A stretch of 33,744 nt of DNA, from NCBI GenBank assembly GCA_021802045.1, contig JAKABB010000020.1, forward strand, positions 1 through 33,744. Reading direction: 5' to 3'. This document shows, piece by piece, positions 1-9,378 of the stretch (the first letter of the stretch is position 1; each line of letters starts with the position of its first letter). The notes under the pieces are model-generated. The model was not told where the DNA came from, made no database searches, and saw nothing but the letters and a program-made list of their open reading frames with translations. Made by a program: the position numbers and the translations under genes. The stretch is from a bacterium (GTDB taxonomy: Bacteria > Chloroflexota > Dormibacteria > Aeolococcales > Bog-877).

Positions 1-593
1 ACCCGCAGCGGGTCCTTCACCCCCGGCGCCCGCTCCAGGGCGCTGACCGCGTCGACGGCCACCGGCCGGACCTCCGCGACCGCGCGGGCCACCGTCTCCG
101 GGCCCAGGCCCCCCGCCAGCCACACCGGCCGGTGCCGGGCCACCGTGGCCGCCAGGCCCCAGTCCACCGCCCGCCCGGTGCCGCCCGCCCCGCCGGGTCC
201 GGCGCTGTCGAGCAGGAGCGGCAGCGCCGGCCACCAGTCGATGGCCGCCACCTGGGCCAGGGACTCCAGGGCCACCGCGGGCAGGCAGGGACAGTCCAGG
301 GCCGTGGCCAGGGCCCGGGTGACGGGGGCGTGCAGCTGGACCGCGTCCAGGCCCACCACCCGGACCATGCGGTTGAGCTCCGCCGGGTCGGCGTGCACGA
401 AGACCCCGACGCAGTCGACCGCCCCCGCCACGGCGGCGGTGATGGCCCGGGCCCGCGCGGTGGACAGGTGCCGCGGGCTGGGCTGGTGGAAGACCAGCCC
501 GATGGCGTCCGCCCCCGCCTCCACCGCCAGGAGGGCGTCGGCCACCGAGGTGGTGCCGCAGATCTTCACCCGCAGCGACGGGGCCGCCCTCAC
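1..593 (-). CDS. trpF: Phosphoribosylanthranilate isomerase, 3' end outside window
   Basis: Converts N-(5-phosphoribosyl)anthranilate to CdRP in cytoplasmic tryptophan synthesis. The frame opens with GTG at 593 and reads VRAAPSLRVKICGTTS; the KICG motif of the first beta-strand carries the family's catalytic Cys. Later motifs GLVFHQPSPR, VGVFVHAD, LDAVQLHA and LAGGLGPETVA are those of the TrpF beta/alpha barrel, and the frame is still open at base 1 near the expected C-terminus (about 197 codons seen; usual length about 200-210). The start codon overlaps the trpC stop as GTGA, so it is the last visible gene of a translationally coupled operon. The family is certain; the exact end is not visible. 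Confidence 0.95.
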   Translation of the reverse strand, partial: MRAAPSLRVKICGTTSVADALLAVEAGADAIGLVFHQPSPRHLSTARARAITAAVAGAVDCVGVFVHADPAELNRMVRVVGLDAVQLHAPVTRALATALDCPCLPAVALESLAQVAAIDWWPALPLLLDSAGPGGAGGTGRAVDWGLAATVARHRPVWLAGGLGPETVARAVAEVRPVAVDAVSALERAPGVKDPLR

Positions 594-1423
594 GCCCGCG
601 GCTCCCGGCCGGCGGCCACCAGCGCCGCGCAGGCCCGCCCGGGGTCCGCCGCCCGCAGCAGGGCCTCCCCCACCAGGATGGCATCGGCGCCGGCGTCCCG
701 CATGCGGGCCACGTCGGCTGGTCCGTGGATGCCGGACTCGGCCACCACCGGCAGCGAGCGCGGCACCAGCGGGCGCAGCCGCTCGGTGGTGCCAAGGTCG
801 GTGCGCAGGGTGTGGAGGTCGCGGTTGTTGACGCCCAGGAGCCGGGCCCCGGCGCGAAGGGCCACCGCCACCTCGGCCGCGGCATGGACCTCGACCAGGG
901 CGTCCATCCCCAGCCGCTGGGCCGCGGCCAGGCACGCCGGCAGCCCGGCGACACCGAGCACCGCGACGATGAGCAGGACCGCGTCGGCGCCGGCGGCGCG
1001 AGCCTCCGCCACCTGCACCGGGTCCACGATGAAGTCCTTGCGCAGGCAGGGCCGGTCGGTGGTGGCCCGGGCCAGGCGCAGGTCGTCCAGGCGGCCTCCG
1101 AAGGCCGTGGGCTCGGTCAGGACCGAGAGCGCGGCGGCCCCGGCGGCGGTGTAGCGGGCGGCCAGGGCGGCGGGGTCCAGGTCCAGGCACAGCGACCCGG
1201 CCGACGGGGAGCGCCGCTTCATCTCGGCGATGACCGCGAGCCCGTCCGCCCGGCGCACCGCGGCCACCAGCGAGCGCGGCGGGTCCGCGACGGTCGCCGC
1301 CTCGGCGGCCGCCCAGAGGGCGCCGGGCGCCCGGGCCGGGCCCCGGGCCAGCGCGGCCCGTACCCGGCCCACGATCGGCTCCAGGGACCCCGGGAGGGCG
1401 GTGGCGCCGCCGGCCCCGGTCAC
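590..1423 (-). CDS. trpC: Indole-3-glycerol phosphate synthase
   Basis: Closes the indole ring of CdRP to give indole-3-glycerol phosphate. The 277-residue product has the family motifs in order: IAEMKRRSPSAG (catalytic Lys), LSVLTEPTAFGG, PCLRKDFIVDP, ADAVLLI, LVEVH, GVNNRDLHT, VAESGI and AILVGEALL. A longer reading from 1447 exists, but GTG at 1423 overlaps the trpG stop as GTGA, exactly like the other junctions of this operon, and the homologous region begins after it, so 1423 is preferred. It is a separate protein, not a TrpC-TrpF fusion. No trpD lies between trpG and trpC. Confidence 0.96.
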   Translation of the reverse strand: MTGAGGATALPGSLEPIVGRVRAALARGPARAPGALWAAAEAATVADPPRSLVAAVRRADGLAVIAEMKRRSPSAGSLCLDLDPAALAARYTAAGAAALSVLTEPTAFGGRLDDLRLARATTDRPCLRKDFIVDPVQVAEARAAGADAVLLIVAVLGVAGLPACLAAAQRLGMDALVEVHAAAEVAVALRAGARLLGVNNRDLHTLRTDLGTTERLRPLVPRSLPVVAESGIHGPADVARMRDAGADAILVGEALLRAADPGRACAALVAAGREPRA

Positions 1424-2015
1424 GGCGTGGCCCCGCCCCGCGCCCACCAGGTGTCGGTGCAGGTCAGGAAGTTGCGCAAGAGCTCGTGCCCGGCCTCGGT
1501 GAGGATGGACTCGGGGTGGAACTGCACGCCGTAGAGCGGCCGGGTCCGGTGGCGCAGGCCCATGACCAGGCCGTCGGCGGTCTCGGCCGTGACCTCCAGC
1601 GCCGGGGGGAGCGACTCCCGCTCGACGATCAGCGAGTGGTAGCGGGTGGCCGGGAACGGCTGGGGCAGGCCGGCGAAGACATCGGTGCCGTGGTGGTGGA
1701 TCTGGCTCAGCTTGCCGTGCATGACGGTGGGGGCGCGCACCACCCGGCCCCCGTGGGCCGCGGCCAGCGCCTGGTGCCCCAGGCAGACGCCCAGCATGGG
1801 GATCGCGCCCCCCAGGTCCCGCATGCAGGGGATGGAGACCCCGGCCTGCTCGGGGGTGCCGGGCCCGGGGGAGATGACGATCGCCCGCGGGGCCAGGGTG
1901 CGGATCTGCTCGACGTCGACGACGTCGTTGCGCACCACCCGGGTGGCCTCCCCCAGCTCCCCCAGGTACTGGACCAGGTTGTAGACGAAGGAGTCGTAGT
2001 TGTCGATGACCAGGA

Positions 2016-2019
<4 letters not shown>
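1420..2019 (-). CDS. trpG: Anthranilate synthase component II (glutamine amidotransferase)
   Basis: Supplies ammonia from glutamine to TrpE. The 199-residue class I amidotransferase starts MILVIDNYDSFVYNL and carries the oxyanion motif SPGPGTPEQAG. The nucleophile elbow GVCLGHQ gives Cys79, and FHPES gives His168 and Glu170, so the triad is complete. GTG at 2019 overlaps the trpE stop as GTGA. It may also serve a p-aminobenzoate synthase (PabA role), as single TrpG proteins do in some bacteria; the trp operon context makes the tryptophan role primary. Confidence 0.96.
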
Positions 2020-3526
<1,507 letters not shown>

Positions 3527-3530
<4 letters not shown>

Positions 3531-3823
3531 CCCCGGGCCTCGAAGGGGGCCAGGGGCATGCCCACCGCCGCCTCCTCCACCTCCACCTCCACCCGGTCCA
3601 CCCGGGCGGCCGCGGGTCCCCGTCGCACCGCGTCCAGGAAGCGGTCGACGGCGCCCGGCGGTCCCTCGACCAGGCACTCCACGGCCCCATCGGAGCGGTT
3701 GCGGACCCAGCCGCGCAGCTGCTCCCGTCCCGCGACCCGGCTGGCGAAGGCGCGAAACCCCACCATCTGGACGCGACCACGGACGACGCAGCGGCGGCGG
3801 GCGCTGGTCGGCGGTTCCTGCAT
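3527..3823 (-). CDS. acyP: Acylphosphatase, first gene of the trp operon
   Basis: Small cytosolic hydrolase of acyl-phosphate bonds. The 98 residues contain GRVQMVGFRAFASRVA with the phosphate-cradle Arg (R24), then GWVRNRSDGAVECLVEG with the catalytic Asn (N42), matching the family in order and length. ATG at 3823 has TACCCT six bases upstream, so the mRNA is probably leaderless and this gene is the operon's first. It overlaps trpE by GTGA. Why acylphosphatase leads a tryptophan operon is unclear; it may simply be a promoter-proximal hitchhiker. Confidence 0.92.
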
Positions 3824-3829
3824 ACGGGG

Positions 3830-3835
3830 AGGGTA
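3830..3835 (-). promoter_or_regulatory. Candidate -10 box of the acyP-trp operon
   Basis: TACCCT (TANNNT form) lies six bases before the acyP ATG, so transcription would begin at or next to the start codon. There is no room for a leader peptide or attenuator in front of this operon. Confidence 0.5.
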
Positions 3836-3891
3836 GCGAATGCGACCCCGGTCCCACGGCCGGGCCAGCGTCCCCAGCCCCCGGCGCGCCG

Positions 3892-4431
3892 CTACTTGGG
3901 GACGATGGCGCCCGGCTCCTCGGAGCGGGCGACCATGAAGAGCAGGTCGGAGAGACGGTTGAGGTACCGCAGCACCTCGGGGTTGCCGAGCTCGCCGGCC
4001 CGCTGGAGGGTGACCGTCCGCCGCTCGGCTCGGCGGACCAGGCTGCGGGCGACGTCGACGGCGGCGGCCGAGGGGCTCCCGCCCGGGATGACGAACCCCT
4101 TGGGCAGCGGCACGGCGGCCTCCAGCTCCGCCACCCGGGCGTCCAGGCGCAGGACGGCCGCCGCCTCCAGGACCGGGAAGTGGGCGGCCAGCTTGTGGCG
4201 GTCCTCCTTGGCCGTGGCCAGCTCGGCCCCGACGGTGAAGCATTCTCGCTGCAGCTCCAGCAGCAGGGCGGCCGTCCTGGGGTTGGCGGTCAGGGCCCGG
4301 GCGAGCCCCATGGCGGAGATGGCCTCGTCCAGGGCCCCGTAGGCCTCGGTGCGCCGGTCGTCCTTGGGCACCCGCCCCCCGTAGAGGAGGCCTGTCTCCC
4401 CCCCGTCCCCGCCGCGGGTGACGATGCTCAC
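3892..4431 (-). CDS. pduO: PduO-type cob(I)alamin adenosyltransferase
   Basis: Transfers the adenosyl group of ATP to cob(I)alamin to make coenzyme B12. The 179-residue protein starts VSIVTRGGDGGETGLLYGGR, the PduO/MMAB nucleotide-binding loop, followed by VPKDDRRTEAYGALDEAISAMGLAR and, near the end, RRAERRTVTL and YLNRLSDLLFMVAR, all hallmarks of this trimeric fold. The start is GTG at 4431, 16 bases after the trxB stop; longer readings run into trxB and lack homology. It probably shares the trxB transcript. No B12-dependent enzyme is visible nearby. Confidence 0.93.
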   Translation of the reverse strand: MSIVTRGGDGGETGLLYGGRVPKDDRRTEAYGALDEAISAMGLARALTANPRTAALLLELQRECFTVGAELATAKEDRHKLAAHFPVLEAAAVLRLDARVAELEAAVPLPKGFVIPGGSPSAAAVDVARSLVRRAERRTVTLQRAGELGNPEVLRYLNRLSDLLFMVARSEEPGAIVPK

Positions 4432-4447
4432 CGGGGGCGGGGACGGG

Positions 4448-5401
4448 TCACGGGGTGGCGCCGACGGCGGGGGCCAGCGACTCGACGTACTTGGTGGCGG
4501 CGACGGCCGCCGTGGTGGCGTCGCCGACGGCGGTCGTGACCTGGCGGGTGAGCTGGCTGCGGACGTCACCGGCGGCGTAGACCCCGGGCAGGGTCGTCTG
4601 CATCACGTCGTCGGTGCGGTAGTACCCCTGGGAGTCGTGCTCGACGTGGCTGGTGAGCAGGCCGGTGTTGGGCAGGAAGCCGACGAAGATGAAGACCCCG
4701 CCCACCGCCAGGGTCGAGGCCTCGCCGCTCTTGGTGTCGCGCAGGCGCAGGGCGGTCACCCGCCCGTCCACCCCCACGATCTCCTCCACCACGCTGTCGA
4801 AGCGGAACTCGATCTTCTCGTCGGCCCGGGCGTGCTCGACCAGGATCGGCTGGGCCCGGAACTGGTCGCGGCGGTGGATGATCGTGACCTTGGAGGCGTA
4901 GCGGGTGAGGAAGCGTCCCTCCTCCAGGGCGGCGTCCCCGCCGCCGATCACCGCCAGGTGCTCGCCCCGGAAGAAGGCCCCGTCGCAGATGGCGCAGTAG
5001 GACACCCCGCGGCCGGCCAGCTCCGCCTCCCCGGGGACCCCCAGCTTGCGCGGCTCGCCGCCGGCGGTCACGATCACGGCGTCGGCGGTGTACGGCTCCC
5101 CCTCCTCCAGATCGATCCGGTGCCGCCCGTCGGGGAGGGCCGCGATCGCCACCACCCGGGCCGACACCAGCTCCGCGCCGAAGGAGAGGGCGTGGTCCGT
5201 CATCCGCTGGGCCAGCTCGGCCCCGGTGATGGTCTGGAAGCCGGGGTAGTCCTCGATGGTCTCGGTGTTGAGCAGCTCCCCGCCGGGGACCTTGGCCTCC
5301 AGCAGCAGGGTCCGCTTCAGGGCCCGGGCGGCGTAGAGCGCCGCGGTCAGTCCCGCTGGACCGGCCCCGATGACCGCGATCTCATAGTGCCGATCCTCCA
5401 C
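4448..5401 (-). CDS. trxB: Thioredoxin-disulfide reductase
   Basis: NADPH-dependent flavoenzyme that reduces thioredoxin. The 317 residues show the FAD loop GAGPAG (12-17), the redox pair CAIC (C136/C139) in SYCAICDG, the NADPH loop GGGDAA (153-158), the HRRDQFRAQ element and the C-terminal FAD motif GVYAAGDV. Length is normal for the low-molecular-weight class. The start is GTG at 5401, preceded by an AGGAG ribosome site about 11 bases upstream. No thioredoxin gene is adjacent; the downstream neighbour is the cobalamin adenosyltransferase. Confidence 0.96.
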   Translation of the reverse strand: MEDRHYEIAVIGAGPAGLTAALYAARALKRTLLLEAKVPGGELLNTETIEDYPGFQTITGAELAQRMTDHALSFGAELVSARVVAIAALPDGRHRIDLEEGEPYTADAVIVTAGGEPRKLGVPGEAELAGRGVSYCAICDGAFFRGEHLAVIGGGDAALEEGRFLTRYASKVTIIHRRDQFRAQPILVEHARADEKIEFRFDSVVEEIVGVDGRVTALRLRDTKSGEASTLAVGGVFIFVGFLPNTGLLTSHVEHDSQGYYRTDDVMQTTLPGVYAAGDVRSQLTRQVTTAVGDATTAAVAATKYVESLAPAVGATP

Positions 5402-5494
5402 GCCTTGGACTCCTGATGCAGGTGGCCGGGACGGGCCGCGGTGGTGCGTTGGAGCCGGTGCGGCCCCAACCCGGGGCCAGGCCCCTCGCTGGTG

Positions 5495-5500
5495 AACCTA
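5495..5500 (-). promoter_or_regulatory. Possible -10 box for trxB
   Basis: TAGGTT with a TG two bases before it lies about 94 bases upstream of the trxB start, in the only intergenic space before the gene. The long GC-rich leader that would result includes a GGGGCC/GGCCCC hairpin. Weak, based on one hexamer. Confidence 0.25.
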
Positions 5501-5540
5501 CCCAGCTCCCGGCGGCCCCAATCAGCGGCGGCGGGCGGGC

Positions 5541-6413
5541 TCAGCCCAGCCAGCTCCGCAGGTCGGGCTCGGCCGCGCTGATGGGGATGGCGAAGGCCCC
5601 GACGCCGTTCTGGGCGGCCAGGGTCAGGATGCCCACCACCCGGCCCCGGGCGGAGAGCACGGGGCCCCCGCTGTTGCCGGGGAAGATGTGGGCGTCGAGG
5701 CGGATGAGGCCGGCGTAGTTGCGCGGCCCGGTGGGGGCGGGGTTGGTGACCGTCGCCGCCTGGTCGAGGCCGACCACCCGGGCGTCGGTCACCGGGGGCC
5801 GGTTGGTGGCGCCGCGGGCGGCCAGGACCACCACCGGCTGCCCCAAGCGGGCGGCCCCCCGGGCGATGGCCAGGGGCGGCTCCACCAGGCCCGCGGCGTG
5901 GACCAGGGCCAGGTCGCGGCGGACGTCGACCCGGACCACGTAGGCCACGAACTGCTGGTCGCCGCTGGTGACCACCCTGAAGCTGATCCCGGCCCGGACC
6001 ACGTGGTCGTTGGTGAGGAAGTCCCCGTTGCGGTCCACCGCCCAGCCGGTGCCCAGCTCCTCGCCGGAGCGCCCCAGGGCCATGATGGTCACGATGCCGG
6101 GCAGGTCCGCGCTGGCCACCCGGGCCAGCGCCCGGCTGGTCGCGGTGCCCCCGGCGGCGCCGACCGGGACCCCCCGCCCGATCGCCAGCCGATGGACCAG
6201 AGCGGCGGCCCCCGCCCCCAGCCCGGTGGCGACGACCGCCGCCACCACCAGCAGGGCCAGGCCTCGGAGCGCACCCCCCCGAGACCTGGCGGGGGTCCCG
6301 GGCACGGCCGGAGCCGCGTCACGGCGCCACGGCAGCGCCCGCAGCGTGGCGCCGCAGGCGGGACACCGCCCGGCGGGCGTCTCCCACTCGCTCCCGCAGC
6401 TCCAGCAGTTCAC
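5541..6413 (-). CDS. Membrane-anchored trypsin-like (HtrA-type) serine protease with N-terminal zinc ribbon
   Basis: The 290 residues begin with a small zinc ribbon (C3-x2-C6 and C17-x2-C20), then a basic linker and one transmembrane helix (about 49-73), then a chymotrypsin-fold domain. The catalytic triad is visible: His137 in LTNDHVV, Asp167 in RRDLALV and Ser248 in FPGNSGGPV. No PDZ domain follows, so this is a short degradative or signalling protease rather than full DegP. The topology puts the zinc ribbon in the cytoplasm and the protease outside. LTNDHVV has Asp where HtrA proteins usually have Ala. The start is GTG at 6413. The substrate is unknown; the adjacent TadE/TadG-like genes may be coincidental. 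Confidence 0.88.
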   Translation of the reverse strand: MNCWSCGSEWETPAGRCPACGATLRALPWRRDAAPAVPGTPARSRGGALRGLALLVVAAVVATGLGAGAAALVHRLAIGRGVPVGAAGGTATSRALARVASADLPGIVTIMALGRSGEELGTGWAVDRNGDFLTNDHVVRAGISFRVVTSGDQQFVAYVVRVDVRRDLALVHAAGLVEPPLAIARGAARLGQPVVVLAARGATNRPPVTDARVVGLDQAATVTNPAPTGPRNYAGLIRLDAHIFPGNSGGPVLSARGRVVGILTLAAQNGVGAFAIPISAAEPDLRSWLG

Positions 6414-6450
6414 CGGTCACCCATCTCCCCAGCGCGACCCCCTGCCGGAG

Positions 6451-6456
6451 AGCATA
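6451..6456 (-). promoter_or_regulatory. Candidate -10 box for the zinc-ribbon protease
   Basis: TATGCT lies 37 bases before the GTG start, in the 106-base gap after the TadG-like gene. A GGGGAG ribosome site sits between it and the start, so this would be a normal leadered transcript. Confidence 0.35.
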
Positions 6457-6519
6457 CCGGGGGTCCGGGCTGGCGACCGGCACGGCTCGGTGTCGATCGC
6501 TCCGGCCGGGCGTCGCCGC

Positions 6520-8496
6520 CTATTCGATCAGCCTCGATGGACCCTGGATCGGCGCGACCTGGGACTGGTCGTACGAGACGCCGTTGGGGATGGCGGCGCT
6601 TCCCGACTGGAGGCGGTAGGTGTCGGCGATGACCTGGCCGGTCTGCTCCGAGGAGTTGGCCGACGAGTTGTAGATCCCGTAGGGCACGTAGATGGTGCCG
6701 GCCACGGTCATGGTGCCGGGGGCATTGAACGACACGACCTCGCCGGGCGTGAGGCTGGTGAGCGGCGGGGCGACGGCGGAGGCGGCGTTGCTGTAGATCA
6801 CCGGGAAGTTGTAGGAGGGGCAGGGGGGGGTGGTGGAGGGGGCGGCGCACCCCAGCGGCAGGTAGGGGATGGGAGCCATCGCCCCGTTGACCCCGCTCGC
6901 GATCGAGAAGGTGCTGGTGGTGGTCCCATGGTCGGCGAAGTAGAAGGAGCAGGGGGCGCTCCCGGCGATGGCGTAGCTGCAGTTGATGTTGGAGCTGCTC
7001 CCGGTCATGGAGAAGCTGGCCCCGTTCTCGAAGACGAAGACGCAGCCGTTGGACGGGAAGAAGTGCGGGTTGTCATTCGATTGGCAGGTCAGGCTGCCAC
7101 CGTTGGGGATGTTCATGGAGTCCCCCGTCCCCGAGAAGACATAGACCCCGGCGGGGAAGGAGTAGCCGTTGAGCGGAGGCGCCGCCGTCGGGATGGAGGC
7201 GCCCAGCGTCTGGGCCAGCGTCTCCGGGTCGGTGTAGGTGGGAAAGCCAGGGAACTGGCTCTGAGGGAAGGAGCCCTCAAAGGTGCCCGGGGGCTGGGAG
7301 GGCGTGCTCGACGTGGCCGTCGTGCCGCACGGGGACACCACGGTGGAGGCGGTGGCTGCCCCGTTCTGGTAGACGCTGTTGGTCCAGTCGACGGGCACCA
7401 GGGGCGGGTTGGGGTTGTTGCCGTTCTGGTTGTGCCAGCAGGCGTCCTGCCAGGGAGCGGTGCTCGTTCCCTCGGGGTTGGCTTGGCAGGCGGTCTCGTA
7501 GGCCGAGTAGGAGGTGAAGGTGCTGGGGTCCGCGCATCCGCCGGGCCCCGAGTTGAAGCCGAAGGCGAAGTTGTAGTTGGTGGCCGAGGGCTGGAAGTTG
7601 ACTTGGTCGGTGAAGGACGCCCAGGGAGCGCTGGCGTCCGTCCCATTGGGGCTGGTGCAGGTGCTCCCGGGCGAGCTGGGGTCCGCCACCAGCACCGCGG
7701 TGGCGGTGGTGTAGGCGCCGCTGCTGTCCAGTGATGCTCCGACCTGCAGAGAGGCCTTGTTGGTGTAGGCGAAGCCGCCATTGTTGCCGCCGGTGGCCGA
7801 GAAGTTCCCGGCACCGCTGTCGGAGCACTGGTCGATCAGCACCGAGCCGTAGGCGGTGGCGATGCCGCTCCCGAGAAGGTCCAAGAAGCGAGTGGCCATG
7901 GCGAACGGGAACTGCGCCGCGCCGGGGTGGGAAACCGCGGCGGCATGCACGCCGATCGTGGTCGTCTTGAAGCCCAGGAAGCTGGCGAAGCCGCTGTTGG
8001 AGTGGACGTGGCTGATGTTCACGGCCACCACCGATGTGTTGGCGTAGGGGTTGACCGTCGGGTTCTGGGGCGTGTACGGGTAGATGGTGGTCACGGTGTA
8101 CGCGCCCTGGGTGATGGTGCAGCTCTGGTCCGAGGTACCGACCGCGGTCGGCGCCTCGGCTGGGTTGCAGCCGTTAGGAACACCGGGTCCGGATGCGGTG
8201 GTGAAGGCGATGGTCGGCGCCTGCTGCCCGACAAGGTTCCGCCAGACCTGGTTCTGCGTGCTCTGCTGGATCCCGAAGGGATTGACCACGGTCTGGTTGG
8301 CACCCCCCAGAGCGGCCATGTCGGCGATCCCCTGGAGGTGGCGCTGGTTGACGAAGTTGAGCCCCACATCGATGGCCAGGGCCGCCATCCCGATCACCAC
8401 CACCATGGCCAGCGCCACCAAGGGCAGGATCTGGCCGCGCTCGCGGGCCCTTGCAGGCCGGGCGGGCGTGGCGCGGGGACGTGGCAGGGGACGCAC
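6520..8496 (-). CDS. TadG-like pilus-assembly-type surface protein with long C-terminal domain
   Basis: The 658-residue protein opens with a basic stretch and ERGQILPLVALAMVVVIGMA, the Tad/TadG N-terminal transmembrane motif, followed by ALAIDVGLNFVNQRHLQGIADMAALGGA, typical of Flp pilus TadG-like proteins. After about residue 70 the chain is extracellular-type: rich in Ser, Thr, Gly, Asn and Pro, with scattered Cys pairs, and I do not recognise a domain in it. The start is GTG at 8496, two bases after the TadE-like stop, so the two form one operon. No tadA, tadB, tadC or prepilin peptidase is visible, so a role outside a classical Flp pilus is possible. Confidence 0.82.
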   Translation of the reverse strand: MRPLPRPRATPARPARARERGQILPLVALAMVVVIGMAALAIDVGLNFVNQRHLQGIADMAALGGANQTVVNPFGIQQSTQNQVWRNLVGQQAPTIAFTTASGPGVPNGCNPAEAPTAVGTSDQSCTITQGAYTVTTIYPYTPQNPTVNPYANTSVVAVNISHVHSNSGFASFLGFKTTTIGVHAAAVSHPGAAQFPFAMATRFLDLLGSGIATAYGSVLIDQCSDSGAGNFSATGGNNGGFAYTNKASLQVGASLDSSGAYTTATAVLVADPSSPGSTCTSPNGTDASAPWASFTDQVNFQPSATNYNFAFGFNSGPGGCADPSTFTSYSAYETACQANPEGTSTAPWQDACWHNQNGNNPNPPLVPVDWTNSVYQNGAATASTVVSPCGTTATSSTPSQPPGTFEGSFPQSQFPGFPTYTDPETLAQTLGASIPTAAPPLNGYSFPAGVYVFSGTGDSMNIPNGGSLTCQSNDNPHFFPSNGCVFVFENGASFSMTGSSSNINCSYAIAGSAPCSFYFADHGTTTSTFSIASGVNGAMAPIPYLPLGCAAPSTTPPCPSYNFPVIYSNAASAVAPPLTSLTPGEVVSFNAPGTMTVAGTIYVPYGIYNSSANSSEQTGQVIADTYRLQSGSAAIPNGVSYDQSQVAPIQGPSRLIE

Positions 8497-8498
8497 CG

Positions 8499-9116
8499 TC
8501 AGTACTCCGGGCGGACGCAGATCGAGCTACCGAGGTAGAAGGTGGAGGGGAAGAACTGGCTGAGGATGGGAGTGAGGGGACGGTAGTAGTAGTGGATCGT
8601 GATCCGGATCAGCAGGTTGCCTTGCGAGCGCGGCGTAGTGACGCTGCTGCCGGGAGCACTGCCGCCCGCCGCCGGACAGGTGCTCGAGGAATTGCTCTGG
8701 TCTATCTCCACGTAGGCGGTGCCGGCAGTGCCGCTGCCGCTGGAGGGCACGACATAGCCGGCACCATCCCCGCAACTCCACTGGCTGACGAGAGCCGCGC
8801 TGTGCTCGATGGCCCCGCAGACCGTCTGGCCCGGTGGCTCCGATGTGGTGCACGAGGGTCCCACCGTCGTGTTGCAGGGGTTGCTGGGCAGGATCGCCAC
8901 CCGGGCCCCGTCCCGGACGGCGTTGGTGATCTCGTTCTCGTAGAAGATGGCGCGACCGAAGTCCACGATCCCGAAGAGGAGGAAGAGGAGCAGCGGCGCC
9001 ACCAGGGCGAACTCCACCATCGCCTGGCCCCGGCTGCGCCGGCGCGGGGCGACGCCTCCTGCCAGGCGCCAGGGACCGATCCGCCGTGGGCGACGTCGCG
9101 GGGGGTTGGGGGCCAT
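8499..9116 (-). CDS. TadE-like membrane protein
   Basis: The 205-residue product has a very basic N-terminus, then RRSRGQAMVEFALVAPLLLF and LLFGIVDFGRAIFYENEITN, the diagnostic TadE motif (GQAMVEFAL with a following hydrophobic helix, then GR..). The rest is exported-type sequence with several Cys. ATG at 9116 is chosen because a TAGGCT -10 box lies ten bases upstream; longer readings run into the tRNA gene. It pairs with the TadG-like gene, as TadE proteins usually do, as pseudopilin-like envelope components. Confidence 0.88.
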   Translation of the reverse strand: MAPNPPRRRPRRIGPWRLAGGVAPRRRSRGQAMVEFALVAPLLLFLLFGIVDFGRAIFYENEITNAVRDGARVAILPSNPCNTTVGPSCTTSEPPGQTVCGAIEHSAALVSQWSCGDGAGYVVPSSGSGTAGTAYVEIDQSNSSSTCPAAGGSAPGSSVTTPRSQGNLLIRITIHYYYRPLTPILSQFFPSTFYLGSSICVRPEY

Positions 9117-9126
9117 GTCAGACCGC

Positions 9127-9132
9127 AGCCTA
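9127..9132 (-). promoter_or_regulatory. Candidate -10 box of the tadE-tadG pair
   Basis: TAGGCT lies ten bases before the tadE ATG, inside the ten-base word GGATAGGCTG. The same word occurs just before the DsbA-family gene at 16897-16906, supporting a shared promoter type with a very short or absent leader. Confidence 0.45.
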
Positions 9133-9234
9133 TCCCACGGCGAGCGCCCGGCAGAGGCCGGGCACCGGGCGGCGGCGAGCTTGTTACCGCCGGAAATGGC
9201 CCGTGACGGTCCCGTCATCCCGGTGACCGGCCCG

Positions 9235-9321
9235 TGGTGCCGGGAGCGGGACTCGAACCCGCACGCAGTGACCTGCACAGCGCCCTGAACGCTGCGTGTC
9301 TACCAATTCCACCATCCCGGC
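9235..9321 (-). tRNA. tRNA-Leu (anticodon CAG)
   Basis: The gene reads GCCGGGATGGTGGAATTGGT at its 5' end, with the acceptor arm GCCGGGA pairing with TCCCGGC, an anticodon stem CAGCG/CGCTG around the loop TTCAGGG (anticodon CAG), a long class II variable arm, and GGTTCGAGTCC for the T loop. Discriminator A is followed by an encoded CCA (9237-9235). All features match leucine tRNA. A TGACG/CGTCA hairpin at 9204-9217 downstream may end the transcript. Confidence 0.97.
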
Positions 9322-9339
9322 CGGCGGCACCGACGCCTG

Positions 9340-9345
9340 ATCCTA
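9340..9345 (-). promoter_or_regulatory. Candidate -10 box of tRNA-Leu
   Basis: TAGGAT lies 18 bases before the mature 5' end, in the 57-base gap after the solute-binding protein stop. This leaves a short 5' leader for RNase P. Confidence 0.4.
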
Positions 9346-9378
9346 TCGCAGCCGCCCCCCGCCTCGCGGCCCGGCCCG

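Noticed and set aside
3531..3857. Upstream extension of trpE with a Gly-run
   Set aside because: It reads acyP in another frame, giving low-complexity Gly/Arg/Pro; GTG 3530 fits the operon's GTGA pattern and the family N-terminus.
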